From contig CALVXD010000006.1 of NCBI GenBank assembly GCA_944368815.1, positions 1 through 52,585 of the forward strand: 52,585 nt of DNA, in the 5' to 3' direction. Positions 41,697-50,682 of the stretch are shown piece by piece; within the stretch, counting starts at the first letter, position 1; the number at the start of each line of letters is the position of its first letter. A program made the translations under genes and the position numbers. Below the pieces are notes generated by a model. It was not told the origin of the DNA, searched no databases, and saw nothing but the letters and a program-made list of their open reading frames with translations. Source of the stretch: an uncultured Bacilli bacterium (GTDB lineage Bacteria > Bacillota_I > Bacilli_A > RF39 > UBA660).

Positions 41697-42268
41697 TATT
41701 TATTCCTCCTAAAACGAGTCTTACACTTCTTTAGTGTCTCTCTATTTTTATCTTTATCAGAAAGTAACGGATTATCAATATTATATTCTTCAAATATTTT
41801 ATCCCAGTCTATACCAATTTCAGGGTCATTCCACAAAATTCCACCTTCTAGTTGTGGTGCATAATCGTTATCTATTAAATACTGAAATATAGTATTATCT
41901 TCTAAACTTACAAATCCATGTGCAAAACCCCTAGGCACAAATAATTGTCTATTATTATCTGGAGTAAGTAAAACTTTTTCCCACATTCCAAATGTACTTG
42001 AATCTTCTCTCATATCAACAACAACATCAATTGCGGCACCTTGAATTACTTCTACAATTTTTGCTTGACACTTTGGATCTTTTTGGAAATGTAATCCTCT
42101 AACAACACCTTTGCTGCTTTTGCTACGGTTTGCTTGAACAACTTTTTCAAACCCTAACTGATCTAAATTTTCTTGAATAAAATATGGAGAAAAATATCCT
42201 CTATCATCACCAAATCTATCTGGTTCTAATATATAACAATCTTCTAATCTAGTTTTTATGATTTTCAC
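41696..42268 (-). CDS. rmlC: dTDP-4-dehydrorhamnose 3,5-epimerase
   Basis: A 190-residue cupin epimerase: DDRGYFSPYF, VVRGLHFQ with catalytic His60, VVDMREDSSTFG and PRGFAHGFVSLED. It epimerises C3 and C5 of dTDP-4-keto-6-deoxyglucose. Third step of dTDP-rhamnose synthesis; coupled by one-base overlaps to rmlA and rmlD. Confidence 0.96.
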   Translation of the reverse strand: MKIIKTRLEDCYILEPDRFGDDRGYFSPYFIQENLDQLGFEKVVQANRSKSSKGVVRGLHFQKDPKCQAKIVEVIQGAAIDVVVDMREDSSTFGMWEKVLLTPDNNRQLFVPRGFAHGFVSLEDNTIFQYLIDNDYAPQLEGGILWNDPEIGIDWDKIFEEYNIDNPLLSDKDKNRETLKKCKTRFRRNK

Positions 42269-43182
42269 TATTTTTTCCTCCTTGCTAAAATTCTAACAGG
42301 GTCATTTTCAATTTGTTTTTTTGATAATTCTATTAAATATTGACCATAAGTATTTTTTGACATTCCTTCGCCAATTTTCCTAACAGTATCAGCATCAATC
42401 CAACCATTAATATAGGCAATTTCCTCAATGCAAGCTATCATTTGACCATTTTTTTGAATACTTTTAACAAAATCTGATGCTTCATTTAAACTATCAAAAG
42501 TACCTGTATCAAGCCATGAAAATCCTCTTCCTAAAACTTCTACTGTCAACTCATTATTTTTTAAATATATTTTATTAATATCCGTAATTTCAAGTTCTCC
42601 TCTTGCTGATGGTTTTAAATGCTTAGCATATTCAATAACACGGTTATCATAAAAATATAGTCCAGTAGCAGCATAATTAGATTTTGGTTTTTTAGGTTTT
42701 TCTTCTATTGAAACCACTTTTCCTTCAGAATCAAATTCAACTACTCCAAATCTTTCAGGATCTGGAACGTGATATCCAAATACTGATGCAAATCCTTTAT
42801 CAATATTAGAAATAGCATTAATTAACTTTTCTTGTAATCCATTTCCATAAAAAATATTATCTCCTAAAATCATTGCTACATTATCTTTTCCTATAAATTT
42901 TTCTCCAATAGTAAAAGCTTGGGCTAAACCTTTCGGTTCTGGTTGAACTTCATAACTAAGTTTAATCCCCAAATTACTACCATCACCTAACATATTTTTA
43001 AATTTTGGAGTATCTTGTGGGGTTGAAATTATCAAAATATCTCTTATTCCAGCGAGCATAAGAACTGATAATGGATAATATATCATTGGCTTATCATATA
43101 TTGGTAACATCTGCTTACTAATTTCTTTGGTAATTGGGTACAATCTAGTTCCTGAACCTCCTGCTAATATAATTCCTTTCAT
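42268..43182 (-). CDS. rmlA: Glucose-1-phosphate thymidylyltransferase
   Basis: A 304-residue nucleotidyltransferase: [32 protein letters not shown]-type N-terminus (nucleotide site), [10 protein letters not shown] with the metal aspartate, and [11 protein letters not shown]. It makes dTDP-glucose from dTTP and glucose 1-phosphate, the first committed step. First gene of rmlACDB, with a strong promoter and GAAGGAGG ribosome site. Confidence 0.97.
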   Translation of the reverse strand: MKGIILAGGSGTRLYPITKEISKQMLPIYDKPMIYYPLSVLMLAGIRDILIISTPQDTPKFKNMLGDGSNLGIKLSYEVQPEPKGLAQAFTIGEKFIGKDNVAMILGDNIFYGNGLQEKLINAISNIDKGFASVFGYHVPDPERFGVVEFDSEGKVVSIEEKPKKPKSNYAATGLYFYDNRVIEYAKHLKPSARGELEITDINKIYLKNNELTVEVLGRGFSWLDTGTFDSLNEASDFVKSIQKNGQMIACIEEIAYINGWIDADTVRKIGEGMSKNTYGQYLIELSKKQIENDPVRILARRKK

Positions 43183-43202
43183 AGTATTCCTCCTTCACAA
43201 GT

Positions 43203-43231
43203 ATTATAACATACATATATTTATAAATCAA
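43203..43231 (-). promoter_or_regulatory. Promoter of rmlACDB
   Basis: TTGATT (43226-43231) and TATAAT (43203-43208) on minus with a 17-base spacer, 20 bases before the rmlA start. Confidence 0.8.
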
Positions 43232-43276
43232 ATTAAGGTCAAATTTAAGAAAATAGTAATCTTAATATTTTCCAAA

Positions 43277-43786
43277 CTAATACCCGTATTCTTCTTTATC
43301 ACTTATATCCATAACATGCTCATTTACATACAAACTACCATCTTTTAAACTAATACTTGGTGAATATTCATACACTATATTATTTTGCTTTATTTCTATT
43401 ATAATATTAGGTATTATATCAGAAACATTGCATTTTAATATAAATGGTTTGTTAGTACTAGCAATTAATTTGTCTTTAACAATATCAGCTTCTTCCATAA
43501 CTGCGGAATATATATTCATAGTAACATTTTTTTGAATTGGTACTATAAAATAAAGTTCTTCACCATTTGTTTCATATAGTAGAAAGTCTTCATTAAAATA
43601 TTTTTCTTTTACTTCATCTTCAGAATCAACTGTAGCTACCGCTATTAATTTATCAGTATCTTTATCAATCTTTAATTCTTCTGCATATTTTGTTATTCCA
43701 AACTTATTATTTAATACATAAAATACTGCCATAAGTACTACAATTATAATTCCTATAACAATTAATTTTTTTCTATTCTTTCTCAT
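43277..43786 (-). CDS. Membrane-anchored protein of unknown function
   Basis: A 169-residue protein: very basic N-terminus (MRKNRKKL), one membrane helix (about residues 8-25), then a beta-rich extracytoplasmic domain of about 140 residues ending in DISDKEEYGY. No lipobox and no motif I recognise. It lies 2 bases downstream of gpmI and is probably translated from the same transcript. It resembles in layout, but not clearly in sequence, the protein at 45376-45951. Confidence 0.7.
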   Translation of the reverse strand: MRKNRKKLIVIGIIIVVLMAVFYVLNNKFGITKYAEELKIDKDTDKLIAVATVDSEDEVKEKYFNEDFLLYETNGEELYFIVPIQKNVTMNIYSAVMEEADIVKDKLIASTNKPFILKCNVSDIIPNIIIEIKQNNIVYEYSPSISLKDGSLYVNEHVMDISDKEEYGY

Positions 43787-43788
43787 AA

Positions 43789-45294
43789 TTATCTCCTTTC
43801 TATCAAATTATTACCTGTCATTTCTTTTGGTTTGTCTATATTCATAATATTTAATATAGAAACCGCTATATCTCCTAGCTTACCATCTTTTAAAGTAATG
43901 TTTTTATCAGTAACTATTAATGGTACTAAATTAGTTGTATGTTTAGTATTCATTTTTCCTTCTATTTCCATAACCTCGCAATTACCATGATCTGCAGTTA
44001 AAAATAAAGTATATTTATCTAACACATTATTTTTAATTAATCTTCCGAGGCAACTATCTACTGCTTCAATTCCTTTAACTGCCGCATCATAGTTTCCTGT
44101 GTGGCCTACCATATCACCATTTGCATAATTTAAAACTATTAAATCTGGTTCATTATTATTTATTTCTTCAATTAATTTATCAGTTATTTCATAAGCACTC
44201 ATTTCTGGTTTTAAATCGTATGTTGCTACATGCGAAGATGGAATAAGAATTCTTTTACATCCCTTTAAATCCATTTCCACACCACCATCAAAGAAATACG
44301 TAACATGAGCATATTTTTCAGTTTCAGCAATTCTAAGTTGCATTAATCCTAACTTAGATATATATTCTCCTAACGGATTAATAACAAGTGGTAATTCAAA
44401 AGCATTATCACATATTACTTCGTCACTTACCCCCATCATTGTAACCATCTTAATATTGGGAATATATTCTCTATCAAATCCATTAAAATTAATATTTGTA
44501 ATAGCACTAGGTAATTCTCTTATCCTATCAGGTCTAAAATTAAATACTATTATACCATCATTTTCTTTTAATGGTTTACCACCATCAATTACTGAAGGAA
44601 CAATAAATTCATCGGTAATTCCTTTGCTTTGTTCTTCTTCCCAACACTCTATAGCACTCTTATATTCTCTACCTTTAGCATTAACAATAGCATCATATGC
44701 GAGTTTCACTCTATTATATCTATTGTCTCTATCCATTGCATAATATCTACCAGATAAACTTACTATTTTACCAATACCAAGTTTACTTAATTTATCATTA
44801 AGAGACTTTAAATATTTAATACCATCATCAGGCATTGTATCTCTACCATCAGTAAACATATGAAGGTATACATTATCTATATTGTTATCTTTACACATAT
44901 CAAGAAGTGCAAATAAATGGTCTATAGATGAATGAATTCCCCCATCACTAAGAAGTCCCATAATATGTAAGTTACTTCCTTTTTCTTTAGTATAATTAAT
45001 CATTTCTAATAATTTTCCATTACTAAAGAACTCTTTTGTTTTAATTTGGTTATTTATATATTCTAATGATTGATATACAATTCTTCCTGCTCCTATATTA
45101 GTATGTCCTACCTCAGAATTTCCCATTTGTCCCTTAGGTAACCCTACTTCTTCACCACTAGCAACTAATTTAGAATGTGGATAATTATTAATTAAATAAT
45201 CATAATTAGGGGTCCTAGCATTGTAAAAAGCATTTTTATCTATATTATCGCTAATTCCTACTCCATCCATTATGCAAAGTAGTACTTTTCTCAT
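43789..45294 (-). CDS. gpmI: Cofactor-independent phosphoglycerate mutase
   Basis: A 501-residue di-manganese enzyme interconverting 3- and 2-phosphoglycerate in glycolysis. It has the metal-binding LLCIMDGVG (Asp10), the phosphoserine residue Ser60 in GQMGNSEVGH, GLLSDGGIHS, and the C-terminal metal site LFLTADHGNCE with NTKHTTN. The length is normal. TTTAAA-17-TATAAT forms its promoter. The other glycolytic genes often beside it (gap, pgk, tpiA, eno) are not in the window. Confidence 0.96.
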   Translation of the reverse strand: MRKVLLCIMDGVGISDNIDKNAFYNARTPNYDYLINNYPHSKLVASGEEVGLPKGQMGNSEVGHTNIGAGRIVYQSLEYINNQIKTKEFFSNGKLLEMINYTKEKGSNLHIMGLLSDGGIHSSIDHLFALLDMCKDNNIDNVYLHMFTDGRDTMPDDGIKYLKSLNDKLSKLGIGKIVSLSGRYYAMDRDNRYNRVKLAYDAIVNAKGREYKSAIECWEEEQSKGITDEFIVPSVIDGGKPLKENDGIIVFNFRPDRIRELPSAITNINFNGFDREYIPNIKMVTMMGVSDEVICDNAFELPLVINPLGEYISKLGLMQLRIAETEKYAHVTYFFDGGVEMDLKGCKRILIPSSHVATYDLKPEMSAYEITDKLIEEINNNEPDLIVLNYANGDMVGHTGNYDAAVKGIEAVDSCLGRLIKNNVLDKYTLFLTADHGNCEVMEIEGKMNTKHTTNLVPLIVTDKNITLKDGKLGDIAVSILNIMNIDKPKEMTGNNLIERR

Positions 45295-45309
45295 ATTATC
45301 ACCAACTTA

Positions 45310-45338
45310 ATTATATAATATTTTTTCTAATATTTAAA
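45310..45338 (-). promoter_or_regulatory. Promoter of gpmI
   Basis: TTTAAA (45333-45338) and TATAAT (45310-45315) on minus, 17-base spacer, 15 bases before the start codon. Confidence 0.55.
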
Positions 45339-45358
45339 GGTATTTTACACATATTATA

Positions 45359-45387
45359 GAAAAAAAGAGGAACTATTACTCTTCCTC
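45359..45387 (-). terminator. Terminator of the mutL operon, overlapping the last stop codon
   Basis: GAGGAA / TTCCTC form a 6-bp stem with a 9-base loop followed on minus by T7. The stop codon of the upstream gene (45376-45378) is in the loop. Confidence 0.7.
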
Positions 45388-45951
45388 CAAATCACTTATT
45401 TCATTATCATCAACACAATAAAAGACTTCTGCAGATAAATACCATTCATTATCTACTAAATAAATATAAGTAAAAGTATTATCCCATTCAAGTAATTTAG
45501 TATCCTCGTCTACATCTTTTATTTTTATTGACTTATAATCTATATTATTCTCCACTAAACATATATCATCACTTTTATTTATATATAATTTATCTTCTAT
45601 TTGTAAATATTTATGATTATTATTAATCTTTTCTATATATTTTGACACAAATTCAGGAACAAATATACTTTCTGCCAACTTTGTTAAATCATCAACAGAT
45701 TTATATTTAGCACTATCTACAAAATTATATTTTGTATCATTTTCCCTAATTGAAGCTTCTGTTACTTTAACATCGCCACTTGTAAAGTAATAATAATCAT
45801 AAGCACTATCTAATAAAAATTTTATTCTATCATTTAGGTTGTTAGTTTCATTATCTTTAACAAAATTATTTTTAATAACAATTCCCAATATAATAAATAA
45901 AAACAGTAAAAATATTGTAACACTTATTATAATAATTTTTTTCTTTTTCAT
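45376..45951 (-). CDS. Membrane-anchored protein of unknown function
   Basis: A 191-residue protein: basic start (MKKKK), one membrane helix (about residues 5-26), then an acidic extracytoplasmic domain (about 160 residues) with YDYYYFTSGDVKV and a C-terminal DNEISDLEEE. Two cysteines (in DDICLV and FYCVDD) could form a disulfide. It lies 10 bases after the giant prepilin gene and is the last gene of the mutL operon, so it may be an accessory to that prepilin (inference from position only). Confidence 0.7.
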   Translation of the reverse strand: MKKKKIIIISVTIFLLFLFIILGIVIKNNFVKDNETNNLNDRIKFLLDSAYDYYYFTSGDVKVTEASIRENDTKYNFVDSAKYKSVDDLTKLAESIFVPEFVSKYIEKINNNHKYLQIEDKLYINKSDDICLVENNIDYKSIKIKDVDEDTKLLEWDNTFTYIYLVDNEWYLSAEVFYCVDDNEISDLEEE

Positions 45952-45961
45952 ATATTACCTC

Positions 45962-47995
45962 TTACGCATAATATTTTATTTCTACTTTATATTCCCAATA
46001 GTCAAAATATTTTGTACAAGAATATTTACAACTAGAACCACTAGAATTAATTGTGCCTCTAGAGCAAGTATAACAAGTCTTATTTTTTAAAACATCGCCA
46101 CTATCACAATAGTAATCTGTATCATAACTTCTACAAGATGCAGAATAATTACCATTCCATACACAAGTTCTAACACCATATCTCTCTACTGAGTAATCGC
46201 GACTACATGATTGACCATTTCTAGGTACGCTACTTGGTTTCATTACATATCCACCATTACTATATCCTTCATCACAGCTAACTGTCGTTGCACTTCCTCC
46301 ACCACAATTCATATATTTGTGTGTAATCGAACTACAATCGCAACTATATGTTGCCGTTCCATGACTCTCTTCTTTATAAGTTGAGCCTACGCATCTAGAA
46401 CCACTTACACTTCCACCACGAGGGCAATAATAGTCACTACAATATCTATCTGTATGAGCCGTATAAGTAGTAGGAGTCGTATAACATGATCCTTGATATG
46501 TTCCCTCTTGAGCAGATGCACCCTTTAGAGTATATGATACTTTATTACCTGATAATGAACTATTTTCTACATAACCTGTATTAACAGTTATAGAATACAG
46601 TTTTAAAATACCAGAAATATTGATACTATCAGTTATTGTACTTCCATCTTCACTATATGCTGTTACATTTTTTGTATATAATTTACCACAATTTGAAATA
46701 TCTATATTTTTTGATGCATAGTTGCCAGCTTTATCTTGTACCCATAAATAAATTTTACCATTGCTAGTAGCTTCTCCATTTAAAGTAATCGTTTCTGTAG
46801 TATTATCAACAGAAATCCAACCATTATTGTTATATGTACTGGATTTATCAAATTTATATTTTGTGATACCTGATAAAATATCTTGTGATGTTCCTTCTAA
46901 AGGAACATTAGCAATATATTTTTCTTCATTTAATGAAATAAACTTTGTTATTACTGGAGCTGTTTTATCTAATTTTACATAATAATCAGCAGATTCACTG
47001 CAAGTTCCGGCATTATTACAAGTAATGAACTTATATTTACTTCCGCCAGTTTCTTTATCTAGTCCTATTTTATTATCAACTATTTTTTCATTGACATCAT
47101 TATTATCAATACCATATAAGTAATATATTCCACTAGGAGAAGTTCCTCCCCCACTGATATTGATATTAAAATTACTTTTATGCCAATTACCACTAGTTAT
47201 ATTATCGCTAGCAGTAAGAATTGGTGCTATTGGTTTGGTAAAATCTAAATTAACAGACTCACAATATTCTCCACCTTCTATTTCAAGATCATTACCATTT
47301 CTAATTTTAGCACACACTTTAACATCTTTACCATAATCAGTAGTATATTTTCCTATTATATCTATTATTTTACCCTCATAATCCTTTTTATCGTTTCCTT
47401 TTAAAATTGTTTTAGTTCTACCTTTAGAATCTTTTATAAAATATTCATATTCAGCAACACCACTAATACCTACTATTGGTTTTATAGTAACAGTTGCATC
47501 ATTTTCATTATTATACCATTTATTATTATTTAAGTCAGTAACATTAGTTCCAGTAAAAGTAATTTCTACCTTAGGTGGTGAATTATCACATTCTATTGCG
47601 TCTAATGTAATGCTAGAACTTAAAACTTTATTTGCATCCCTTTCTATCATAATGGTAGTAATATCATCATATTTTTCTCCTGTAGTAGCATCTACCGGAT
47701 TTTTAGGTAAATATCCCGTATCAACTAACTGTTTTATAGTCGTACATGTAAATTTTTCACCACTTGTACTGCCCTCTTTATCATACCAAAAACGTTCTTC
47801 TAATTTAAATTCTTTTGCATACGATAAAGCTGCTTCTTCAATCGACTCCCTAGTAACAGAACTGACAATTTCTTTAGATTCATTACTAACATTTGAAAAT
47901 ACAAATAGACCTATAGATGTAATAATTGCTAATATAATTATTACACCCAACACTTCAATTAATGTAAAACCCTTTTTTTCTCTAGCATCATTCAT
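45962..47995 (-). CDS. Very large prepilin-like protein with Ig-like and cysteine-rich regions
   Basis: A 677-residue protein with a class III prepilin signal: MNDAREKKG, then FTLIEV with Glu at +5 and a hydrophobic helix; cleavage is expected after Gly9. A pseudopilin-like part (to about 130) precedes Ig-like beta repeats (about 135-430; motifs such as DNSPPKVEITFTG, DFTKPIAPILTASDN, DKTAPVITKF, VQDKAGNY). The last about 200 residues are rich in Cys, Tyr, Ser and Gly (RYCSDYYCPRGGSV, CSCDC-like and YYCDSGD units), probably disulfide-bonded. Typical pilins have 120-200 residues. An adhesin or tip pilin is a plausible role. The ATG overlapping the miaA stop is possible, but AAAGGA lies 9 bases before the ATG chosen. 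Confidence 0.8.
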   Translation of the reverse strand: MNDAREKKGFTLIEVLGVIIILAIITSIGLFVFSNVSNESKEIVSSVTRESIEEAALSYAKEFKLEERFWYDKEGSTSGEKFTCTTIKQLVDTGYLPKNPVDATTGEKYDDITTIMIERDANKVLSSSITLDAIECDNSPPKVEITFTGTNVTDLNNNKWYNNENDATVTIKPIVGISGVAEYEYFIKDSKGRTKTILKGNDKKDYEGKIIDIIGKYTTDYGKDVKVCAKIRNGNDLEIEGGEYCESVNLDFTKPIAPILTASDNITSGNWHKSNFNINISGGGTSPSGIYYLYGIDNNDVNEKIVDNKIGLDKETGGSKYKFITCNNAGTCSESADYYVKLDKTAPVITKFISLNEEKYIANVPLEGTSQDILSGITKYKFDKSSTYNNNGWISVDNTTETITLNGEATSNGKIYLWVQDKAGNYASKNIDISNCGKLYTKNVTAYSEDGSTITDSINISGILKLYSITVNTGYVENSSLSGNKVSYTLKGASAQEGTYQGSCYTTPTTYTAHTDRYCSDYYCPRGGSVSGSRCVGSTYKEESHGTATYSCDCSSITHKYMNCGGGSATTVSCDEGYSNGGYVMKPSSVPRNGQSCSRDYSVERYGVRTCVWNGNYSASCRSYDTDYYCDSGDVLKNKTCYTCSRGTINSSGSSCKYSCTKYFDYWEYKVEIKYYA

Positions 47996-48012
47996 TTTAT
48001 TAATTCCTTTCA

Positions 48013-48900
48013 TTACTCACAAAACATACTATACCTATTTATTACCTCATTAATAGTATTATTAAAGTTTTCAAAATCAACATCAAACCACTCTACAGGT
48101 AATTGATGATTAAAGAAAGTAAATTGTCTTTTAGCATATCTCCTTGAATTTTGTTTTATTTTATCAATTGCTTCTTCTAATGATACTTCATCATCAAAAT
48201 ATTTATATAATTCTTTATATCCAATTCCATTTATTAATGGTTTTGTATATATTTTCTTATCATAATAATATTTTACTTCATTAATTAATCCTTCATTAAC
48301 CATCTTATCTACTCTATTATTTATTATAGCATATAGTTTATCTCTATTGCAAGTAAGACCAATAAAAAATGTATCATATAATAACTTATTAGTTTTATTA
48401 TTACTAATAGATTTATTATTTTCTTTATAATAGTTAATTGCTCTAATAAGTCTTCGTCTATTATTTTTATCTATCACTATATCCTTATCTAATTCTAATA
48501 GTTTATTATATAACTGCTCAGTAGTTAATTCATCATAAGTATTATTTTCTTTTTCATAATTTAAATTATAATCATATAACAATGCTTTTATATAAAGACC
48601 AGTGCCACCTACTATTATTGGTGTTTTACCTCTATTTAATATATCATTAATTACCCGTCTTCCATCTATTTGATAATTATATATTGAATAATCATCACTA
48701 ACTTCCTTTACATCAAATAAGTGATGGGGTATTCCCTCTTTTTCTTCCTCTTTTATTTTAGCAGTTCCAATATCTAGTCCTTTATAAAATTGCATTGAAT
48801 CTGCATTAATTATTTCCCCATTTAATCTTTTAGCAAGTTCAACTGACATTTTAGTTTTTCCTACTCCCGTAGGACCTAATATTACTATTACTTTATTCAT
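48013..48900 (-). CDS. miaA: tRNA dimethylallyltransferase
   Basis: A 295-residue enzyme adding a dimethylallyl group to A37 of tRNAs reading UNN codons. It has the P-loop ILGPTGVGKT (8-16 region), NADSMQFYKGLDIGTAK, PHHLFDV, IIVGGTGLYIKALLYD and a C-terminal YAKRQFTFF. The frame is open 22 codons upstream inside the preceding gene, but AGGAAG lies before the ATG at 48898-48900, which matches the family start. It follows mutL and an unknown gene; mutL-miaA linkage is common. Confidence 0.95.
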   Translation of the reverse strand: MNKVIVILGPTGVGKTKMSVELAKRLNGEIINADSMQFYKGLDIGTAKIKEEEKEGIPHHLFDVKEVSDDYSIYNYQIDGRRVINDILNRGKTPIIVGGTGLYIKALLYDYNLNYEKENNTYDELTTEQLYNKLLELDKDIVIDKNNRRRLIRAINYYKENNKSISNNKTNKLLYDTFFIGLTCNRDKLYAIINNRVDKMVNEGLINEVKYYYDKKIYTKPLINGIGYKELYKYFDDEVSLEEAIDKIKQNSRRYAKRQFTFFNHQLPVEWFDVDFENFNNTINEVINRYSMFCE

Positions 48901-48901
48901 A

Positions 48902-50680
48902 TTATCTTCCTTTCCTAGAATTTTGCATTGTTCGATAATCAAAATATGACATATAATCATCATCATTAAAATCTATCATAGATATCTGTTGTTCATATTT
49001 ATCAGTATGAATTAATACAATAGGAATATTCCCAAGTTTCTTACTTACATCTATGTCTCCTACCTTTATATCATCATAACATACAACATAACTTGGTTTT
49101 AATTTATCACTATATTTCATTAATATTTCATTATAATTAATGGTACTATCTATTAAATCATCAGGATTTAATAAATCAATCACACGCTTACTACTAAATT
49201 CATGCGAACTCATAGAATCACTATGATATATATGCATAATATTACGATAATCAAATTCATTAAATCCTAGTATTATATTTTCTTTTGGATTTCTAAATGT
49301 AGTTAAGCATTTATCCCCTATTAAACTTAATGAGGCAACTTCTTGTTGTGGTCCCCATATAAAATTTAAGTTACTTTCATCTCTAGATAATTTAGTATGG
49401 TTAATAAGCATCTTGAATTTTCCGCCATTTAATTCATAAATGTTTATTCCATATGTATCACTTAATGAAGACTTAGTTAAACTATCAACATTTAAACATT
49501 CAGCTTTTAATTTAATTAAAGAACTATTATAACAAGCTTTATAATCATCATAAAATTCTCCTATAGCATTTGAATTATTGCTAATTTCGTAAAATAAATT
49601 TATTTTATCTTCAAGTGATAATTTATTAAAAGACATAAGTCTTTTATAAAATTCTAATCTATAAGAAGGAATTATGTTTCCATCATTAACTTCAACATAT
49701 CTTATCATATTTTGCAAATTTTTTATAAAGTTATAAGGTAATTCTTCATAATTCATCCCAATAATCATATTTAAAAGTTTATTAGAAGTAGCCAATCGTA
49801 AATTGTTTAATTTATTTTCATAAGTATCTCCTAATTCAAGTGACTGTTTATTATTAGAATCTAAATACTTAATATATTCTTTAAATATACCAAGATTCTT
49901 ATCTATATTTTCTACTTTTTCCCTATCTTCTTTTTGCCTTTTAGTTTTAATAATATCTTTTAAGTATACATTTTCTTTTTCCAAATCCATTAAGTATTCA
50001 GTAAAAATAATAGGATCATCAATTTCTAAATATTTATTTATTAACGTATTAGAATAATGTAATTTTGTAGGTAATTTAACTCCATTTTTTATTATGTGCG
50101 TAATAAAATCAATCGGACTATTTAAAAATATATTTTCAAAATAACTATCATTAAGCAAATATTCAATTACTGACTTTTCTAATCCATCAAAAAAAGTATA
50201 ATCTAATTTATATTTTTTTATTAATTCCAAATTTTCTCTTACACTTAGTATTTGTAATAAAACAGAATCATTTAAGTATTTAAGATAATCAACTCGCCCT
50301 TCATCTATTATGTACTTAAAATAACAACTTCCAAACACAATATTTAAATTATCTATAAAAAATCTTAATTTACTTATATTATTTATAATCATTTCAACTA
50401 TTTCTTTTTTCTTTAAAAATTCATTATTACAAGAATTACCACAAGTCATAATAGCATTTAGTTTATCTACTAATCTACTGTCATTTTTTAATAAAGTAAT
50501 TAAATTATCATCTAATAAAAATAATAATTGTTCATCTTTTAAATCTTGTACTAACCATACAAATGGATAATGTCCCTCACTACTAAATAATCTTTTACGA
50601 AATTCATTATCTTTTAAATAAATTCTTTGTTTATCTATAGGTAAAGATAATACATACTGATATTCTTCTTCTATACTCAT
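48902..50680 (-). CDS. Unrecognised 592-residue protein between mutL and miaA
   Basis: No family was recognised. The N-terminal about 330 residues are predominantly helical and leucine/isoleucine-rich, with repeated patterns such as LLDDNLITLLKND and YLNDSVLLQIL, suggesting alpha-solenoid repeats, then a charged helix (about 235-265). The C-terminal about 180 residues look like a separate alpha/beta domain: INIYELNGGKFKMLINHT, SLSLIGDKCLTTF, ILGFNEFDYRNIMHIYHSDS, KPSYVVCYDDI and NIPIVLIHTDKY. The His/Ser/Asp-rich conserved-looking patches hint at an enzyme. No signal or membrane helix. The start ATG has AAAGGAG 9 bases upstream; it overlaps neither neighbour by more than a few bases, so it is tightly embedded in the operon. 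Confidence 0.75.
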   Translation of the reverse strand: MSIEEEYQYVLSLPIDKQRIYLKDNEFRKRLFSSEGHYPFVWLVQDLKDEQLLFLLDDNLITLLKNDSRLVDKLNAIMTCGNSCNNEFLKKKEIVEMIINNISKLRFFIDNLNIVFGSCYFKYIIDEGRVDYLKYLNDSVLLQILSVRENLELIKKYKLDYTFFDGLEKSVIEYLLNDSYFENIFLNSPIDFITHIIKNGVKLPTKLHYSNTLINKYLEIDDPIIFTEYLMDLEKENVYLKDIIKTKRQKEDREKVENIDKNLGIFKEYIKYLDSNNKQSLELGDTYENKLNNLRLATSNKLLNMIIGMNYEELPYNFIKNLQNMIRYVEVNDGNIIPSYRLEFYKRLMSFNKLSLEDKINLFYEISNNSNAIGEFYDDYKACYNSSLIKLKAECLNVDSLTKSSLSDTYGINIYELNGGKFKMLINHTKLSRDESNLNFIWGPQQEVASLSLIGDKCLTTFRNPKENIILGFNEFDYRNIMHIYHSDSMSSHEFSSKRVIDLLNPDDLIDSTINYNEILMKYSDKLKPSYVVCYDDIKVGDIDVSKKLGNIPIVLIHTDKYEQQISMIDFNDDDYMSYFDYRTMQNSRKGR

Positions 50681-50682
50681 AT

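Noticed and set aside
43249-43272. Terminator after the gene at 43277
   Set aside because: GAAAAT/ATTTTC is a weak 6-bp AT-rich stem with a 12-base loop and no proper T-run.
47610-48053. 147-codon plus-strand ORF opposite the giant prepilin
   Set aside because: It is antisense to the prepilin signal and pseudopilin part, which is strongly supported on the minus strand.
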